From NCBI GenBank assembly GCA_026008535.1, contig BRKX01000003.1:58615001-58679000 (forward strand): a stretch of 64,000 bases of DNA, given 5' to 3'. The stretch's first letter is position 1; each line of letters begins with the position of its first letter. Below the pieces are notes generated by a model. That model was not told where the DNA came from, ran no database searches, and was given only the letters and a program-made list of their open reading frames with translations. The DNA is from Perilla frutescens (lineage: Eukaryota > Streptophyta > Magnoliopsida > Lamiales > Lamiaceae). The position numbers were made by a program, and so were the translations under genes. Below are positions 36,798 through 46,742 of this stretch, one piece after another.

Positions 36798-37270
36798 AGT
36801 TGCTAACGTGTTGCTCCTATTTCTCCCTTGCATATGAATTCTAAAATGATTGGCTCCCATTCTGTTTCCCCAGCCTTGTCAGTTTCAGATTCAAAAGTTT
36901 GTTATTAAGCTACACAACATCTTTGTATTGTGACTTCAGTAAGCTTGGCCTTGCAAGTTAGTGCTGATTGGAATCTGATTTCTGTTAAATGACTTGACTT
37001 TCTCTTATTGAGAAACTTAGTGCAAATTTTGAATTTATGATTAGCAAAATGAGAGTCTGGATGGTTATAGAGATGAAGAATTCAGGCTTGTGTTCTAGCA
37101 CATTTGTACGATATTATTAGCAAATGTTGCAACTGTGGAATTTTGCTACTAGGATTCGTGTTTTATCAATTTGATCTTTTGTTTGTAGCATATTAGTGAT
37201 TAAAGATTAGCCAATTATTAAGACATGATTAGCAGATTATTAAGACATGCTTTGCTTCTATGCGTATTGG
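33906..37270. repeat. Dispersed internal duplications with TTAGCAAATTA words
   Basis: The block TTTTTGTTGAGTTGCTAACG at about 33906-34400 recurs at 36788-37280. A second block around 33260-33345 recurs at about 34610-34700, and one around 34150-34290 recurs at about 34905-35030. A roughly 260-bp unit at 35845-36090 is repeated directly at 36107-36375. Short words AGCAAATT/AATTTGCT pervade the whole stretch. Confidence 0.75.
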
Positions 37271-37544
37271 CTATTAATAAGAAAACTGCTCGATCACTAT
37301 GTATAGCATATATCATAAAAGGTAGTTGCTTCTTCGAGATTTTTAAACATCTGACCAATAAATGGCTACAAAGATTGATTACATTCTGGTATGTAGCTTC
37401 CACAAGGACCCAAAACTGAATCAGCATTAATTCTTGCTATATAAAATAATGCTATAAGCGCGTACAGTATATGCTATACACGAGTATATAATATGTTATA
37501 AATAATTTCATACTTTAAAAGTAATCATGCATACGCTATTTTGT

Positions 37545-38780
37545 TTTATTAATAACTTCAAAATTTCCACAACCAAATACGAAAAGCATCTATCATCTAT
37601 AATAAATATGAAATGCCCATTCTCTGCGAACATATCAATATCATGCAAAGCACGTTGAAACCATTAAAAAAACACAAAATACCATCCTATCATAAAAAAA
37701 AAACAAATCGTATGTTCACATAAAAGTATTCCTGATTTGCTATTAACAAATATATAATTTGCTATATATACATAAAATATTTGCTAAACGTCTGACATAC
37801 GCGTCCATAACAGAATCTGTCAATATCTATACACCTATAAAGATATTTTTAATCGATAACATAATACCTGTATCTTTCATAATCAGACGATGACGACAAT
37901 GATGATAATATATGATGGAGTAAGAACTTGTGGAAAAAAAATACATTCTTACTTTGCACACAACAATTCATGCCATTTTTACTATTTTTTTTCTTAATAA
38001 CTTCAAAAATTCCACAGCCAAATACGAAAAGCATCTATCGTGTATAATAAATATGAAATGCCCATTGTCTACGAACATTCCAATATCATGCAAAGCACGT
38101 TGAAACCATTTTTTTAAAAAAATCATATTTTCACATAAAAGTATTCCCGATTTGCTATTAACATATCTATAATTTGCTAATTATGAAAATAAAATTTGCT
38201 AAACGTCAGACATACGCGTCCATAACAGAATATGTCCATATCCCTACACCTACAAAGATACATTAATCGATAACATAATATTTGTATCTTCCATAATCAG
38301 ACGATGACGAGAGTGATGATAATATACGATGGAGTAAGAACTTGTGGAAAAAAATACATTCTTGTTTTGCACACAACAATTCATGCCATTTTAACTATTT
38401 TTTTAATAACTTCATCAATTCCACTACCAAATACGAAAATCATCTATCGTCTATAATAAATATGAAATGCCCATTGTCTGCGAACATCTCAATATCATGT
38501 AAAGCATATTGAAACCATTTTAAAAAAATTGTATTTTCACATAAAAGTGTTTCCGATTTGCTATTAACATATATATAATTTGCTAATTATGCATAAAAAT
38601 TTTGCTAAACGTCAGAAATACGCGTCTGTATCAGATTCCACCCATATCTCTACACCTACAAAGATACATTAATGGAGAACATAATACATGTATATTCCAT
38701 AATCAGACGATGACTAGAGTGATGATAATATAAGATGGAATAAGAACTTGTGGAAGCCGATAATAAAATTATCCGGAACG
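37545..38780. repeat. Three tandem copies of a ~430-bp block
   Basis: TAATAACTTCAAAA-TTCCAC followed by CAAATACGAAAA and ATCTATAATAAATATG starts copies at about 37550, 37993 and 38405. Each carries TTTGCTAAACGTC and CATAATCAGACGATGAC near its end. The copies are about 90 percent alike by eye and non-coding. Confidence 0.8.
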
Positions 38781-39102
38781 ACTTCTTCAACCGTAAGAGA
38801 ACGCAATTAATATATGAAACACCGATAGGTACAACTCTGTAAAAAAAATGAGTTATGAAAACCGTCCAAAAAAAAAAATCATTCCATATAAATCCCACTA
38901 TATATGGAAGAGATATATTTACTGCAGATTTTTAATATGCATTACAATGATATATATACCCTCAACTTAATATAATTCTTAAGATATTGCATTTTTTACC
39001 CCATTTTTTTGAGATTGATCTGAGCCTTAGAAAATCATTGATCCAACGCTCCATATTAGTTCCTAGTTCCTACACAGGGCATTGGTTCTCATTTGATCTC
39101 TA

Positions 39103-39104
<2 letters not shown>

Positions 39105-39151
<47 letters not shown>
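39105..39151. repeat. TA microsatellite shared by two elements
   Basis: A run of about 23 TA dinucleotides separates the right end of the 6.76-kb element from the left end of the 943-bp element. Confidence 0.9.
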
Positions 39152-39152
<1 letters not shown>

Positions 39153-39154
<2 letters not shown>

Positions 39155-40095
39155 GAGGGTTATGGTGTAAAATTGTCCTAGTGTGTTAAATGTGAACTAA
39201 TCTAAGCCATTGATATAATAATCTGTATGGCCTATATTGATTTGAACCAAATTGTAGAAAGTTGTCATATTCTAATGTGAAAGGGCAAAGATGGATTTTA
39301 GTATTATTGTGTTTGAGTTTCCATTTTCTTAGCATATTAATTATGGGAATTTAATCATCCGTAACCCCTCACCCCATGAGGATTTAATTAAATAGGTTTA
39401 GAGGAATGATTCATTCATTATCGTTAGATAAAATTATTTCCATTTTTTTGTGGTTTTAAATATTGATCGAGATTAAAGTAAAATCTGCAAAAATACCCTA
39501 AGCTTAAAAAAGCACCTAAACTTTATAAAAATAACATCTAAAATTAAAAAAATAGCATGTCAATGCATTTCGAATTTTAAAATTAACATTTTAATGTACC
39601 ATTAAATTTAAAGAATAAATGTTATTGCTTATGAAAATTATTATATAATCATATCGTGTATAATATAATAATATTACGAGAACATACCAAAGAATTATGA
39701 ATTAGTTAAATAGAAATTTTTGCAAAAAGCACCTCAAGTTCTTAAAATTAAATAGCATCAAAAGTTTAAATAATAGTACGTAAATGCATAAAATAGCATC
39801 CCAAATTTTAAAAATAGCTTGAGAAGTTTAAATAATAGTATGCGAATGCATTTGAAAATTAAAAAATTAATAGCATATGAATGTACATTGAACATTAAAC
39901 ATTATTGCTTATGGAAATTATCATATATCTATATCATATGATGTATAATAGCATTACAAACACATACAAAAAATATTATGAATTAGTTAATTAACATTTT
40001 TTACAAAAATTACCCCAAGCTTTTAAAAAATAGCATCAAAAGTAGTTTAAATTCACATTTAACACACTAGGACAATTTTACACCATAACCCTCCC
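39153..40095. mobile_element. 943-bp element with 44-bp perfect terminal inverted repeats
   Basis: GGGAGGGTTATGGTGTAAAA at 39153 onward is matched by its exact complement ending at 40095, and identity holds for 44 bp through GTGTTAAATGTGAA. The interior is AT-rich with repeated AAAATAGCATC and TGCTTATGAAAATTAT units and no coding capacity. It starts beside the TA microsatellite. Perfect termini suggest a young, non-autonomous insertion. The same internal repeat units continue past its right end to about 40400, which is hard to square with a simple insertion. Confidence 0.75.
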
Positions 40096-40400
40096 AATTG
40101 CTTATGAAAATTATCGCATAACCATATCGTGTATAATAACACTACAAGCACATACAAAAAAAAATCTGAATTAGTTCATTAACAAATTTTTTTCAAAAAA
40201 ATAACCTAAACTTTTAAAAAATAGCATCAGAATTTTAAATAATAATATTTGAATGCATTTGAAATTTTAAAAAATAGCATATGAATGTACATTGGTACAT
40301 TCAACATTATTGCTAATGGAAATAATCGTATAATCATATCGTGTATAATATAATTAAAAACACATAGAAACTCTTATGAATTATTTATTAGAAAATTTAC
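39600..40400. repeat. AT-rich tandem repeats of TTGCTTATGAAAATTAT/AAAATAGCATC units
   Basis: Units starting near 39615, 39905, 40098 and 40305 share ATTGCTTATGGAAATTATC, CATATCGTGTATAAT, ACACATA and AAAATAGCATC. They straddle the right terminal repeat of the 943-bp element. Confidence 0.65.
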
Positions 40401-41489
40401 GCAAAAAAAATAAATAAATCGTCATTCCATAAATTTAACATATATGTTGATTCAGAGGAATCAAAACTGTAAGAATTTTCTTCCATGATTTGTATGGATT
40501 GAAGTTGATTTTTTTTTCATTTTCAGGCAAACAATATCCGCCAATTACATTCAAATGTAATTTTTATAAAATCCTAATGCTAACAATTGTTTTGGTAATG
40601 TTAAGTTTTGGGATGAAGTTTGGATTTTGGTGTTCTTATGGTCCAAAAACTGTTTAATTATATGTCCATATTATTTTTGTATTAATGAAATGTTACAATT
40701 ATTTGGGTACTGTTAAAAATATTGTTTGAAATTAGAATCGGATGTATAAGAAACAAATCTAAAATATGTAAAAAAAAAAAAAAAGATTTTAGGATAGTTA
40801 TAATTTAATTAGACATTAATGCAATAAAAAATGACAACTATGACCTTTCTACCTAAAATAAACATGAAACATTCATTAAAAAAATTAATCATAAACGTAG
40901 ATCTAATAATAATTAAAGGATGAGATGCATTCATAATTAACACATTAGGAGATCTCTCCCACATACATACATACATATATATATATATATAATGCTTCTC
41001 ATGTCCAGAGGAATGAATGAATAAATATCATATTTTCCCAAAAATTGAAGAATAATAACCGTTGCCAAACTGATACAGACAAATATCACATATTCTCGTA
41101 AGTAATTAGTATGATCTCGTAAGTAATTCAGCAAATTTGATTCTATTTCAACCGCAAATTAATTAAACAAATAATATAGTGTGTGTTTTTTTTAATTATT
41201 CCACATAAACATAATTTATTTTGAAAAATTCCGTGTAGGGTAAAAGGAATTAAGTACCACGAATTTTTCCTTTTAACTTTCTTATGAAAAAAATGAATAG
41301 TTTGTTTTAAAGATTTAACTTAGCATCTAAGCACCACGAGGTTTACAATATTAATTTATAGCCACTTCATGACGTAGGTAATGAAATTAGTTGTCGCACA
41401 CATTTACATGACTGGAAATTATATAAAATTTTTAACCACAATTACAAATGAGAATTTGTAATGTAAGTTGTGTATAATGTTGTTTTTTA
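40401..41489. other. AT-rich spacer with TA microsatellite
   Basis: Contains an ACATACATACATATATAT run near 40960-40992 and otherwise AT-rich sequence without gene evidence. Confidence 0.5.
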
Positions 41490-42130
41490 AGATGTTCAAT
41501 TGTACGATCTAGTAATTGTGAAGAGCATAAATAAAGAAAACATAAATGACACACAATGTGTTAACTTAGTTCAGTGAACTCGCCTACTCTAGGGACACAC
41601 CCAATAGAGAATCAATTCACTCCTTCAAAGTTAGTTTCGACAAATGATTCACACAATAGGACTACCTACTTGATCTCCTTTTCGAACACTACCCCTTTTT
41701 TAATGAATTGAAAATATAAGACTCATCTATGTCCTAAGTGTCCACACTTGGTCTCTCTTGCAACTTTCGCGATGTTATATATGATCTTCAGCAGCAGTTT
41801 CATACCCAAAAGTGTTTGTCTTAGACAACCTAGACTACTAGAACTTCACGTTGAACACAATGAGAAACAACACTAGTAGACATAATAAATCCTATCGAAG
41901 ATTCAACTCAAAACAGTAGATCAGATGATAAAATAATACTTAGGAATTACACAAGACTCTCTCAACACACACACACCATTCAATTAGACGTGAATGATCT
42001 TCTTATAGAAACTTGAACTGACTTCCTTCTTCAAGCTTTCCTTTTTGAATCTTGTTACCATGTTGATAGGATTTGGTGTCATTTTTGAACGATAGCTTTC
42101 CTTTGATGATTATGGTGAATCTTCAAAGTA
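41490..42130. mobile_element. Possible copia-type LTR fragment
   Basis: The text TGTGTTAACTTAGTTCAGTG followed by CGCCTACTCTAGGGACAC is similar in layout to the 'GTGGTTCGGC...CCTAC..CCACGG' signature of plant copia LTRs. I cannot find both ends, a target duplication or an internal region. Confidence 0.35.
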
Positions 42131-42154
42131 AATATCTTCAAAGAGGACACTATA

Positions 42155-42480
42155 GAGCTGTCAAAATCGGCCTGATGGGCCGGCCCGATCCAGCCTAATT
42201 TTGGGCGGGGCGGGGCTATAATTTTATATGCCTGATTTGATTTGACAGGCCCGAAAAAAATTTGGCCCAAATGGGCCGGACCGTCCCAATAAAAAACACG
42301 GAAATTTAGCCTTAGGTCCACGGGCGACTCGACCAGGCCCGAAATTCGGGCGAGGTTAGGCCCATAATTTTTAGGCCCAAAAATGGTTCGGGCCGGGGCC
42401 GACCCGACCTGAAAAAATATTTTGGCCCGTGGGCTCGGGGCGGGCCGACCCAGCCTGACTGACATGCCCGTATTTTAGTC
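42155..42480. mobile_element. hAT-like MITE with GGGCC-rich interior
   Basis: TAGAGCTGTCAAAATCGGCC at the left and CTGACATGCCCGTATTTTAG at the right form a degenerate inverted pair around many GGCCC/GGGCC words, the pattern of common plant hAT MITEs. Target duplication is not clear. Confidence 0.45.
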
Positions 42481-42489
42481 CTAATCCGA

Positions 42490-43190
42490 GCATTATTTCT
42501 TATGTTTCTTTCATATTTTAGTATGTTTAATCGTTGTTTAGGGTAATATTAGTTTCTTTTTATAATAAGTGTTGCTAACATAGTTAATTTAGAAAACATG
42601 GTCAAAAATGAGCAATCCAAGACCCGGGAGTTGAAGCGCGTATCAGAAGGGACTGAGAAGCCGAACCGGACATGCGAGAGAGCACGGAGACCGAGTCGGA
42701 GCCGGGACGCCGAGCACAGCCTGCAACGCGGCGTGACCGGCGCCACAGGCCGCGGCCCGGTGTCCGTGGCTGTTTTTCGGGCGCCTGCGGCGCGGCGCGA
42801 CCCAGGGCCGGAGCCGCCCGGGTCACGCCTCCTCTCACCCGGCGTGAGCTACGGGGCGCGACCGGCCCCGTGTCGCGCCCCTGTGTCACATTTTTGGGAT
42901 TTCCGGATTTTGCTTTATTTTTCACCCCAATTTTCCCCACTTTGTATAAATACCAACCTTAGTTTGAAATTGAGGTATTCCACTTGATGTTTTTCCATTT
43001 TTAGAGAGAGAAATGGTGTTTATGCTTTGGAGCTTTGGATATTGAAGAACAAGAAGTTTCTTGAAGAATTTTAATGCAAGTTTTTGGGTTTTTTCTCCTC
43101 CTCTCTTATGTTTTTCTTTTATGTGATTTATTTTTCTATTTTGGTTATGGATAGCTAAATTTCTAGGCATCTAGGATTTTGAGATTTGGT
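42490..43190 (+). mobile_element. Truncated Athila-type LTR with GC-rich block
   Basis: It contains ATGAGCAATCCAAGACCCGG with a following GC-rich block (42640-42890), a TATA box TATAAATA at 42945-42952 and T-rich leader text, in the order seen in the other Athila-type LTRs of this window. Neither terminus nor a target duplication can be fixed. Long overlapping frames in the GC block are composition artefacts. Confidence 0.45.
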
Positions 43191-43944
43191 GTTGGATATG
43201 TGAATCACTGACCCATTTGACAGCTATAGCAGCAAGAAACATAGCTTAATCCATAAGAAATTGGAAGCACTAGGTTTGTTCCTCAGTAAGAAACTGTCAT
43301 AATATCAGTTAGTGACATCTTCAGGATCACTATGAGGAACAACATTCTCTTCAAATCTAACACATTTGGTTCGATTGTTCCTTGAACACCACAACAGATA
43401 AGGGTTGTGGTTTGGTACTCTGCAAAGAGCACAATTAGCACAACACATGATTTGTCAAAATAAATGACAATTAAACTAGTGCACACTAATTGCACTAACA
43501 AAAAATGACATAATCATTCAAGTCGAACAATTATTTCAATTATATATTTAGAAAAAAAAAATATGTGAGTTACGGGTCAAAATCTGTAAAATGGGTAAAG
43601 ATCTGGATTCAAACTCACTCAGTGGACGCATTTGTAATTTTGCTATTTTATGATTATGTTTGGATTATTCAGGTCTTGGATCATCTTACGAATTTTAACT
43701 CGTAAGATGGTCTCACTCAAAACTCTCTCATATATATAAACAAGAGATTTCATGTTACATTCATTGTGTTATACCTTAAAATTTTAAGTTTTTATTGCAT
43801 TTTCCCCCTCAATTTCATTTTTTATTTTTTGTGATCTAGTTTAATTTAACAATTGTTAATTATGGTTCATCTCATCTAATTATGATTTAAAATTATTTTT
43901 TAGAATATAATTTTTAATTAATAATTCATTATTATAGTTGATTA
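43191..43944. other. Spacer without recognised genes
   Basis: AT-rich non-coding sequence up to the Helitron terminus. Confidence 0.45.
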
Positions 43945-45091
43945 CTAGTATTGCACCCGTGCGATGCACGGAGAGTGGGGTACACATTTAAAATTTTATT
44001 AAAATATGATCACAATAAAAAAAATATTGCTTCAATTATCGTACTGAAACAAAACTCATACATAATGTAAAATATAAATCATGAATTGAAGTATAATTTG
44101 CATCTTCAATATAAATCATGAATTGGTAGGACATCCGTTACGTTGTATTTCTCGGGGTTCAGAGTGCTTTTCAACTTTTTCAATAATGTCTGTTATAATA
44201 AAAAAATTATATATATTAGTAAAACAAAAACATATAAACAATATAAACTGAAATTTTAATATTAAGTGTAGTTAATACCAAAAAGCAAACCCTCATCAAA
44301 TGGACCAACTCTTATAAAGATGTGAAATCTCAAAATTGGAACATGTAGTGTGGAAAACCTTCATCCACGATGGGGATAACTTTTGTATAGTAAGAAGAGA
44401 TGAATTTGAACAAATGTTGGGTTGTTCTATATTTCATCCTATTATCTTGTATATCGAAAAATTGAAAAACGTATAAACCGCCTTCCACAAATTCGATATT
44501 AAGCCGCTCGAGGTCTGACTTCCTCATGGTACAGTGTATATGGTCACCGACATGATCATGGAGAATTATCTCGATAGTTAGTTTAGCATGCGATCTTCCA
44601 TACGGTGGTTGTTACGAACAACCCTAAGTTTCAATATCAATTCATATATGGAATGGCCGGTTTCCCTAACCCTCTCAACTAAACTGAAAAATGGAGACAT
44701 AAAGTTATGATTTGGAATGAATTAATTTCTTGTAAAATGCAATAGAGCGTTTGATTTGTATGCGTAGCATACGGATCTATTTATAAAATCGTACGACGAA
44801 AAATATTTATGGTATGAATTGAATTTTTTGATGAATTATATATGTACAAAAATCTCTAAAATATATGTGATAATATATATTTAACGTGTGAAAATTAATG
44901 AGGATATATTCATATATATTATATTATACATTATACATATCATTAGTAGATTAATAGATATCATTATATAATATTGCGGGGAATATCTTATTAATATGGA
45001 GATGATTATACAACATTCACATTGAGATATTGCAGATTTTATAAATGAATTAAAAAAATAAGTTTCACGAAGTGCGTGTATTATTAGTAGA
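43945..45091 (-). mobile_element. Non-autonomous Helitron
   Basis: On the minus strand the 3' end is the hairpin CCGTGC-ATC-GCACGG (43957-43971), eight bases, then CTAG (43945-43948) followed by T, the structure of Helitron 3' termini. The 5' end is likely TCTACTAATAATACACGC at 45091, resembling plant Helitron starts. The base before it is T instead of the expected A. There are no terminal inverted repeats or target duplication. A fragment of an RPA-like protein lies inside. Confidence 0.65.
44330..44527 (-). pseudogene. RPA-like OB-fold fragment (Helitron-associated)
   Basis: The 65-residue frame contains FVEGGLYVFQFFDIQDN and YRTTQHLFKF, similar to the 'G.vY.i.nF.v......YRTT.H..k..F' core of plant RPA70-like OB folds that travel with Helitrons. 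The start Met follows a stop-rich upstream region and no other RPA domains remain, so it is a remnant. Confidence 0.45.
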
Positions 45092-45354
45092 ATTTTTAAG
45101 GGGAATATTTAATTAAATTAGGCTCATTATATGTGATTTATATATCCTCAATCCAATATTAGGTCCTAGATACCATTCTCATTTAATATTTCATATATTA
45201 ATTCTTAATATAAATAGATATGGTGTGTGTATATATAATCAAATTTATCCATATATAATATAAATATATACACAAATTCCTAATATTAATATTAATATTT
45301 CACGGCTGAGAGTTGTTAATCCCTAATATTAATATTCATATATTAATTCCTAAT

Positions 45355-45585
45355 ATAAATAGACATGGTGTCTATGTATATATATAATGAAATTTATCTA
45401 TCACTAATATTATATGTACGTAATCTATATATTAAGAGAAAATATTAGCTTCTCAATTAGTATAAATAGATATGGTGTCTATGTATATATATAATGAAAG
45501 TTATCTATCCTAATATGTATCACTACATTATACGTACGTAATCTATATATTAAGAGAAAATATTAGCTGCTCAATTAGGAATAGT
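45355..45585. repeat. Tandem pair of ~115-bp AT-rich repeats
   Basis: ATAGA-ATGGTGTCTATGTATA through CTATATATTAAGAGAAAATA and GCTCAATTAG occurs twice in direct order (about 45355-45460 and 45462-45580); a weaker copy precedes them near 45205. Confidence 0.75.
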
Positions 45586-45749
45586 GATTTGGACGGGAAA
45601 AATTGTTATTTCTATTTTCGATAACTATCTTACTTTTAGATAATATATAGATTTCATAATTATAATTTTTATTTTTATTTTTTTTTTGTTGATTATTATC
45701 GACTATGGTTATATCTGTTATAATTCAATTTTATTTTATTTTCTGTATT

Positions 45750-45907
45750 GAGAGTGTACAGTTGGGTAAACTCTACTCCCGTGCAATAGCTTGCAAGTGT
45801 CCACATATAAAATATAAACCACAATTAGAAAATCGAGTATGACAGACTCATACTGGCGTTGGTGGAATTCAAGCTCAAGAGCTTAGGTCTCAAATGTTAT
45901 AATATAT
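45750..45907 (-). mobile_element. SINE-like copy A (diverged)
   Basis: On the minus strand it shares with copy B the order AGGTCT-AAG, TTG-ATTCCACC, GTCATAC, GGTTTA and GGGTAAAC-like text, but with more differences. It abuts the T-rich stretch that is the A tail of copy B. Confidence 0.5.
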
Positions 45908-46098
45908 ATTTTTTTTTTGGATATCGAGGGTAACCCGCAGCTGCTACCGTGGTGCACACTGGGTAAACCCCATCCCTGTGTAATAGCCTGCAAACCTACA
46001 CATGGGAGGTAAACCACACTTGACAGGTCAGGTGTGACAGTCTCACACCTAGTGGTATTGGTGGTGGGTCGAACTTGAGACCTTTAGTCTCAAGAAAT
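45908..46098 (-). mobile_element. SINE-like copy B with A tail
   Basis: On the minus strand it runs from GAGACTAAAGGTCTCAAGTT (a B-box-like GTTCGACCC follows) to GTAGCAGCTGCGGGTTACCC and an A tail (45909-45919). The GCTGCGGGTTACC ending is typical of a widespread plant SINE type. The A box is missing, so the 5' end is truncated. Confidence 0.6.
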
Positions 46099-46742
46099 AC
46101 AAAATAGTGTGTGAGGGTATTTGAATTATTTAAGGAGTGGAGGATGAGGGTGGCAGCGAAATGAGGTCCCTAGTCCACATTCTCCGTCACATTATTGTGT
46201 CTCACCATTAAATTCAATATTTTAAAAATATTTATTACAGAAATAAAATTTATTATAATATAACAAACCATAATTAACATATTTTAATAAAAATTGAAAT
46301 TTTAAAAATTATATATAGTAGTTATGAAATTATCAACCCTATTAATTAATTATATTAAGTAAAAAATGAAAATTAATTATCAAAAATAAATATAAATCCT
46401 GATTGGGTGGAATAAATTTTAAATAATAATTATAAAATTAATTTGAATCACAATAAATTGAAAATGAAGAAAAAAATGGATGAAAATCTAATAAAAATTA
46501 AAAAGGGACACAAGTGGAATAGAGAATTTTATTTTGGGTGGTAGCAGCCAAGCCATCATTATTTACTTATATTTCTATATCATTAAATAAATTTAACATC
46601 TCTATAATATAGTAGTATATAGGAGATAAATACCACTCCGAATAAATCTTGACTGTCCAAATTACTACAAATCTCCCCATAAATACTTCCTCAACGTACG
46701 TAGTTAATTAAGTAGTTTAAAATCACATATTAATTCTCAACA
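46099..46742. promoter_or_regulatory. Upstream region of P450 gene 2
   Basis: AT-rich sequence; a TATA-like CCATAAATAC at about 46678 lies 65 bp before the start codon. No transposon was recognised in the last 600 bp, unlike at P450 gene 1. Confidence 0.4.

Larger units (their letters stand above)
32347..39104 (+). mobile_element. 6.76-kb terminal-inverted-repeat element between TA microsatellites
   Basis: The left end runs GGGATGGGTTAAAATGAGAG through CTGTGTAGGAACTAGGAAC; the inverse GTTCCTAGTTCCTACACAGG with TTCTCATTTGATC closes it near 39104. Terminal similarity extends over about 60 bp with a 20-bp identical core. Both sides abut TA microsatellites, which points to TA-rich target sites. 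Inside are a GC-rich, proline-coding-like tandem repeat, introns rich in TTAGCAAATTA words, gene-like exons and a triplicated 430-bp block. I see no transposase domain; the superfamily is not resolved. Confidence 0.6.

Noticed and set aside
37545..38780. CRISPR-like regular repeats
   Set aside because: The units are about 430 bp long, in a plant transposon context, with no short repeat-spacer pattern.
42598..42987. GC-rich 96-129 codon frames on both strands
   Set aside because: Several frames are open at once in the same GC-rich LTR block, which indicates base composition and not coding.
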